A DNA stretch of 17,650 nt from Bacillota bacterium (GTDB taxonomy: Bacteria; Bacillota; Dethiobacteria; DTU022). Shown here piece by piece: positions 14,798 through 17,650 of this stretch. The notes below the pieces were generated by a model. That model saw only the letters and a program-made list of their open reading frames with translations, was not told the DNA's origin and did not search any database. The DNA lies in NCBI GenBank assembly GCA_012727685.1, contig JAAYGO010000116.1, positions 1-17,650 of the forward strand. Reading direction: 5' to 3'. The stretch's first letter is position 1. Each line of letters starts with the position of its first letter. Made by a program: the position numbers and the translations under genes.

Positions 14798-15439
14798 TTA
14801 AAATTCGCTCTTCGCGATTCCCCGGGACAGATCCATATGGGCACAGGTCTCGTTAAACCGGTTTAATATCCAGCGTTCCCCGTGCAGCTTTAGAACATTG
14901 ACGGCACAGGGATCTTGCTGCAAATCCCAAAACTTTCCGTCGGGCAACCCCAGGGCGGCCAGCAGGAGCAATTTTAAAACAACGCGGTGCGTCACCACCA
15001 TAAACATTCCTTGTTCCTGGCCGGCAGCGGCCAGCTCCTGCAATTTACGCCAGGCTCGCTCCCGCACAGCGGCCAAGGACTCCCCGTCGGGTGCTATCCC
15101 CAGGTGGGGCGTCTTCTCCCAACTGGCAAATTCGCGCGGGTAGCGCTGCTTTACCTCGGCCACGGACATTCCTTCCCACGCGCCGAAGGAAATATCGGTA
15201 AAAGCTTCTATTTTGACCGGCTGGAGGTTAAAGACTTTGCCGAATTCCTGGGCAGTCATCAATGCCCGGGAAAGGGGGCTGCAATAGATGGCCTCCACAG
15301 GTAGGCCGCGCAGCGCCTCCGCCGTCTGCCTGGCCTGGGCAATGCCATGGTCATTTAAGGGAATATCGACCCTGCCGCGAAAGATCTCTTCCTTATTCCA
15401 TTGGGTTTCGCCGTGCCGAACCAGGATTACTGTTTTCAT
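14798..15439 (-). CDS. Histidine phosphatase (phosphoglycerate mutase-like superfamily)
   Basis: A 213 aa cytosolic phosphatase of the His-phosphatase superfamily. The phospho-acceptor His9 is in VRHGETQWN, followed by FRGRVDIPLNDHG, CSPLSRALMTAQ (53-64) and the second active-site His151 in VVTHRVVLK. The length and the F-GRxDxPLxxxG segment fit the CobC/GpmB group (alpha-ribazole phosphatase or broad-specificity phosphatases). No cobalamin gene adjoins it, so the substrate is left open. I chose ATG 15439 (MKTVILVRHG); a TTG/ATG-like extension to 15463 would add eight atypical residues. Confidence 0.9.
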   Translation of the reverse strand: MKTVILVRHGETQWNKEEIFRGRVDIPLNDHGIAQARQTAEALRGLPVEAIYCSPLSRALMTAQEFGKVFNLQPVKIEAFTDISFGAWEGMSVAEVKQRYPREFASWEKTPHLGIAPDGESLAAVRERAWRKLQELAAAGQEQGMFMVVTHRVVLKLLLLAALGLPDGKFWDLQQDPCAVNVLKLHGERWILNRFNETCAHMDLSRGIAKSEF

Positions 15440-15640
15440 TGCTACTACCAACCTTTCAAGCAACTATTTATCTTACCGGCAAGCGTCAAAAAGCCGCTCC
15501 CTTATTTGTTCTATCATACCATTTTTGAATATCGGCAGCCATAACCTGCCTGAAAAAATCCAAACTCTTGCTGCTTCGTGCGGGCTCCCGCCCCCAGCCC
15601 GGCTACCTCACCGCCGGCGAAGTGCAGTTTTCAGCACAGT

Positions 15641-15652
15641 CCCCCTCACCCT
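15641..15652. repeat. Dispersed C-rich 12-mer, copy 2
   Basis: CCCCCTCACCCT, identical to 6631-6642 and to the inverted copy at 16998-17009. Confidence 0.5.
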
Positions 15653-15661
15653 GGCCAGGAC

Positions 15662-15685
15662 AATCAAAAAAGTGGTTTCGTCAGA
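15662..15685 (+). repeat. Possible IS-end fragment
   Basis: AAAAAAGTGGTTTCGTCAGA resembles AAAAAGTGGTTGAGTCAGG at 16598-16616, including the preceding run of A. It is a short match (about 20 bases), so chance is possible. Confidence 0.35.
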
Positions 15686-15699
15686 CCCTATTATAATGG

Positions 15700-15771
15700 T
15701 TACAATTCCCCGGCAATCCAATCCAAAAGTGTCTTAAGCACTTTTAAGATGATAGGGATTATAGCGGGCAT
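15700..15771 (-). CDS. Possible 23-residue amphipathic peptide
   Basis: ATG 15771 to TAA 15700 would encode a 23 aa peptide: residues 1-13 MPAIIPIILKVLK, then TLLDWIAGEL. Lys10, Lys13, Thr14 and Asp17 fall on one helical face; the rest is Ile, Leu, Val and Trp. The pattern I-I-x-x-I-I then K-V-[IL]-K-[ST]-L resembles staphylococcal alpha-type phenol-soluble modulins; type I toxins are another possible comparison. It starts 34 bp after the stop of the upstream minus-strand gene and could share its transcript. The ribosome site is poor (GGGA only 3 bases away) and so short a frame can arise by chance. Confidence 0.22.
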   Translation of the reverse strand: MPAIIPIILKVLKTLLDWIAGEL

Positions 15772-15805
15772 AATTCCCGACAAAGTTTAATGAAAGAGGG
15801 CTATC

Positions 15806-16387
15806 TCACGCTGACGGCTCATCCCCTTTGCTAATTTGCTGCAGCAGCACCAGCAAGAGCGGCTCTAGGGCTGCGCGCTGGAGCGAGCATCTGTCACCGC
15901 AGTGGCCGTTTCCGTCTTGCCGCCGCTGCCGCTGGAAACACTCCCTGGCCAACCCGGCTGCTTTCAGGCGCTTGCGCACGGTATGCTCGGAAAATAGTAC
16001 ATTGATCTGCCGCCCGCCTTGAAGGATGATCTCCGTAGTGTTGCGATTCTTCCCGGCAAAGTAGCCGGTAACGGCGGCGGAGTTGAAATAACCGCTGCAG
16101 CCGTCATTTTTAGCAAGCACTTCTCTCACTTTCAGCGGGACCAGAACCAGAGAGGCAGTTAACGGCAAGGGTACCCCGTGATGCATGCCGAGATATTCGC
16201 CGCAGCTTTTACGGAGCGCATCGAGGTCGACACAAAAATAGCGCGCCAGCCTGTACAGATTCCATTTCACTGTCCGCCGGTCGGTGATGATCTCGCCCCC
16301 AGTGCGATAAACCAGGGTCCCGTTGCCGCCCTGCCGTTCATAACAGGGGATTAACGCCGCCAGGTTTTCCACCCACTCCTTCACCAT
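15806..16387 (-). CDS. Hypothetical protein with weak ComK-like pattern
   Basis: A 193 aa protein that I do not identify firmly. The middle section (about 60-145) reads VPLPLTASLVLVPLKVRE, GYFNSAAVTGYF, then TEIILQGGRQINVLFSEHTV and KRLKAAG. This resembles the core of ComK, the Bacillus competence activator: a P-rich strand with LVxxP, an N-containing segment, then I-x-[FL]-x-[ND/GG]-G, I-x-V-x-x-S and a final helix. The C-terminal 45 residues are Gln/Arg/Cys-rich (Cys150, Cys163, Cys167) and differ from ComK. There is no membrane segment. ATG 16387 has AAGGGTGGG close upstream; GTG 16402 is possible but lacks a site. It stands alone beside repeats. A DNA-binding regulator is an inference from the pattern only. 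Confidence 0.75.
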   Translation of the reverse strand: MVKEWVENLAALIPCYERQGGNGTLVYRTGGEIITDRRTVKWNLYRLARYFCVDLDALRKSCGEYLGMHHGVPLPLTASLVLVPLKVREVLAKNDGCSGYFNSAAVTGYFAGKNRNTTEIILQGGRQINVLFSEHTVRKRLKAAGLARECFQRQRRQDGNGHCGDRCSLQRAALEPLLLVLLQQISKGDEPSA

Positions 16388-16490
16388 AAGCCCACCCTTC
16401 ACATCCGAGTCTAAGGCAATACCCTGAAAAGAGAATTACTGGAAACAGGTACAAGTATAGACGCCTGCCGCCAAAAGGGCACTGCATATC

Positions 16491-16518
16491 GGAGGTCGGA
16501 GGTCGGAGGTCAGAGGCC
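16491..16518 (+). repeat. GGAGGTC heptamer tandem repeat
   Basis: GGAGGTC is repeated three times exactly (16491-16511), followed by a variant AGAGGCC. A related degenerate series, GGATGTC-GGAGGTC-ACAGGCC-AGAAGTT, occurs at 16804-16831. On the reverse strand it would read as a repeating Arg-Pro-Pro-Thr-Ser-Asp peptide, a common false coding signal. Confidence 0.75.
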
Positions 16519-16586
16519 GGAAATCTGAAGATCAAAAATCACAGCCACCGCCTAAGAGTTCACTCTGGTGGTGCAATTATAATCCC

Positions 16587-16655
16587 GGGGCTGTCCCAAA
16601 AAGTGGTTGAGTCAGGTTAAGGATTGCAACTTGGGTGGAAGTGTAGAGGGGTGGA
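16587..16655 (+). repeat. IS-end-like repeat, best preserved copy
   Basis: It begins GGGGCTGTCCCAAAAAGTGG and continues through GAGTCAGGTTAAGGATTGCA. It matches the minus strand of 11113-11169 and of 11201-11250. The shared outer end GGGGCTGTCCC looks like a terminal inverted repeat of an insertion sequence whose body is absent. Confidence 0.6.
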
Positions 16656-16756
16656 AGCCCTCCCTCGCGATTGTCATCCTGAGCGCAGCGAAGGAGTTAC
16701 AAAGCAGATATCGCATTTTCAGGATTGACAGCCATGCTGCCGCCAGCGGGGACGCC

Positions 16757-16978
16757 CTCAGAAATGATAAAAACGGCACCCTTCAAAATCCCCTCCCCCT
16801 ATCGGATGTCGGAGGTCACAGGCCAGAAGTTATAAAAAAACGAACAGCAGATATACTCTCCAACTCTCACATCCAACTTCTAACCTCCAAGAGACGGCTC
16901 CAGGTCTTGGGTCCTTCCGCACCAAACCGGGTCGCTGTCAGAATGATGAAAACGGTAGCCTTCAAAATCCCCTCCCCC
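16757..16978 (+). repeat. Pair of imperfect direct repeats, about 40 bp each
   Basis: Copy A (16757-16799) and copy B (16935-16978) share TCAGAA(A)TGAT, AAAACGG and then CTTCAAAATCCCCTCCCC, with a few differences between. They are about 178 bp apart. The TCAGAATGAT part is the inverse of the ATCCTGA core at 16676-16682, suggesting the arms of a palindromic dispersed repeat. Confidence 0.65.
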
Positions 16979-16997
16979 CCTCCGGGGGGAGAGGGTC

Positions 16998-17009
16998 AGG
17001 GTGAGGGGG
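16998..17009. repeat. Dispersed C-rich 12-mer, inverted copy 3
   Basis: AGGGTGAGGGGG is the reverse complement of the 12-mers at 6631 and 15641. It follows a hairpin-forming CCCTCCCCCCC / GGGGGGAGAGGG at 16970-16994. Confidence 0.5.
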
Positions 17010-17078
17010 GCAAGTGGCTCCTGCAAGTTCAGGCCAGCGGGTAAAAGTATATGCTGCCGCCATATTATCGGGAAAACC

Positions 17079-17650
17079 CTACCCTAGGCCAGCTATTTCT
17101 TCCGCGATGCGCTGCGCCGCTGCGCGCGGATCGGCCGCCCTGATGATGGGCTGCCCGATCACCAGGTAATCGGATCCGGCCTGTACCGCCTCTGCAGGCG
17201 TGGCGGCCCGCTTGTGCGTCCCCATGCTGCTGCCTGCCGGGCGGATTCCCGGGGTGACGATGAGCGGTGCCTGGCCGTAGCGCTTGCGCAGTAGCGCCGC
17301 TTCGCGGGGCGAAGCCACTAGCCCGGCGCAGCCGCTTTCAATGGCCCATCCGGCCCGCCGCTCCACCAGGTCGGAGAGAGAACAGGGAAAACCCATCTCT
17401 TCTATATCGGTAGCATCGAGGCTGGTCAGTACCGTGACCGCCAGCACGCGCAGATCTGTTCCCGCTGCTGCAGCCCCCGCCCTTTGCAATATTTCCCGGT
17501 TGCCGTGCACGGTCAGCATATGTACACCGCTAGCTGCCGCCTGGGCTACCGCCGGGCCAACCGTATCGGGCACATCGTAAAATTTCAGATCGAGAAAGAC
17601 TTTCTTCCCCTGCTCCAGCAGCCACCGCACCATGTTTTGACCGTCAATCA
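17079..17650 (-). CDS. pyrF: Orotidine 5'-phosphate decarboxylase, N-terminus beyond window
   Basis: It decarboxylates OMP to UMP, the final step of pyrimidine synthesis. The visible part is about 189 residues and is open to the right edge; the frame reads through IDGQN before the internal Met at 17633, so that Met is not the start. The catalytic D-x-K-x-x-D motif is seen as FLDLKFYDVPDTV, followed by the TVHG strand, VLTSLD, and the phosphate-binding C-terminal part TPGIRPAGSSMGTHKRAATP and YLVIGQPI. The usual DQKR before the TP is THKR, a small variation. About 40-50 N-terminal residues should lie outside. It is probably the end of a pyr operon lying to the right. Confidence 0.95.
   Translation of the reverse strand, partial: IDGQNMVRWLLEQGKKVFLDLKFYDVPDTVGPAVAQAAASGVHMLTVHGNREILQRAGAAAAGTDLRVLAVTVLTSLDATDIEEMGFPCSLSDLVERRAGWAIESGCAGLVASPREAALLRKRYGQAPLIVTPGIRPAGSSMGTHKRAATPAEAVQAGSDYLVIGQPIIRAADPRAAAQRIAEEIAGLG

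Larger units (their letters stand above)
15440..15805. other. Intergenic stretch with repeat fragments and a candidate micro-ORF
   Basis: This 366-bp gap holds a possible 23-residue ORF (minus, 15700-15771), a 7-bp inverted repeat AAAAGTG/CACTTTT (15725-15745) inside it, a C-rich 12-mer (15641-15652) and a fragment resembling the IS-end repeat (15662-15685). The GC-rich part 15570-15620 shows no convincing gene. Confidence 0.6.
16388..17078. other. Gene-free mosaic of dispersed repeats
   Basis: No convincing gene occurs in these 691 bp. Contents in order: heptamer tandem repeats (16491-16518), an IS-end-like repeat (16587-16655), a CATCCTGAGCGCAGCGAAGG motif (16675-16694) of a type widely scattered in bacterial genomes, a pair of direct repeats (16757-16799 and 16935-16978), a second heptamer patch (16803-16830) with an inverted partner at 16872-16890, and a C/G-rich hairpin (16970-17009). 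A 145-codon plus-strand frame across it (16607-17044) is made of these repeats and has no ribosome site. Confidence 0.7.

Noticed and set aside
15738..15790. Plus-strand 13-codon micro-ORF (MIGIIAGIIPDKV) overlapping the minus-strand peptide
   Set aside because: It is very short, has no ribosome site and is explained by the near-symmetric sequence of the opposite frame.
16491..16518. CRISPR array
   Set aside because: The repeats are 7 bases long and directly adjacent, without spacers; no cas genes are present.
16338..16535. Minus-strand frame of 65 codons encoding RPPTSD repeats
   Set aside because: Its sequence is the translation of the GGAGGTC heptamers and it overlaps the start of the neighbouring gene.
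16607..17044. 145-codon plus-strand frame in the repeat region
   Set aside because: It is built from dispersed repeats (the ILSAAKELQSR-type translation of the CATCCTGAGCG motif) and lacks a ribosome site.

Overview
The window reads as chromosomal DNA of a GC-rich, low-complexity-wall (Gram-positive) anaerobe of the Clostridia/Peptococcia type, probably thermophilic. The pointers are a ykkC-type PRPP riboswitch, a T-box leader, a CIRCE operator, strong GGAGG ribosome sites with frequent TTG/GTG starts, a Bacillus-type iron-sulfur PurF, a K+-dependent membrane pyrophosphatase and a stand-alone TrpB2. A species cannot be named from the sequence alone.

Layout. 1-9106 (minus strand) is a de novo purine operon read purE-purF-hppA-purM-purN-purH-purD, with purD running off the left edge. 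It is preceded by a long leader (about 8706-9079) holding a PRPP riboswitch, a 20-bp hairpin and a possible 46-codon ORF, and by a 26-bp DNA palindrome at the likely promoter. A membrane pyrophosphatase gene, hppA, sits inside the purine operon. 9312-11112 (plus) is a promoter, a tryptophan-type T-box leader and trpB2. 11342-11761 (plus) is an unrecognised glutamine-rich coiled-coil gene, bracketed by two nearly identical hairpins that resemble insertion-sequence ends. 11894-13951 (minus) is groES-groEL under a CIRCE/HrcA operator. 14142-15439 (minus) carries a YfcE/MJ0936-type phosphodiesterase and a histidine phosphatase. 15806-16387 (minus) is a small protein with a weak ComK-like pattern, followed 34 bp later by a possible 23-residue amphipathic peptide. 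16388-17078 is a gene-free mosaic of dispersed repeats. 17079-17650 (minus) is the C-terminal part of pyrF.

How it fits together. The purine cluster encodes PRPP amidotransferase (PurF), GAR synthetase (PurD), GAR transformylase (PurN), AIR synthetase (PurM), NCAIR mutase (PurE) and the last two steps (PurH). purC, purB, purL/S/Q and purK are not here. PRPP is the substrate of PurF, which releases pyrophosphate, and PRPP is the expected ligand of the leader RNA. The co-transcribed ion-pumping pyrophosphatase could therefore recover energy from that pyrophosphate. The trpB2 leader ties that enzyme to tryptophan supply. The repeat-rich pieces (11083-11250, 11831-11860, 15641-15690, 16491-17010) look like decayed mobile-element ends scattered between conserved housekeeping blocks.
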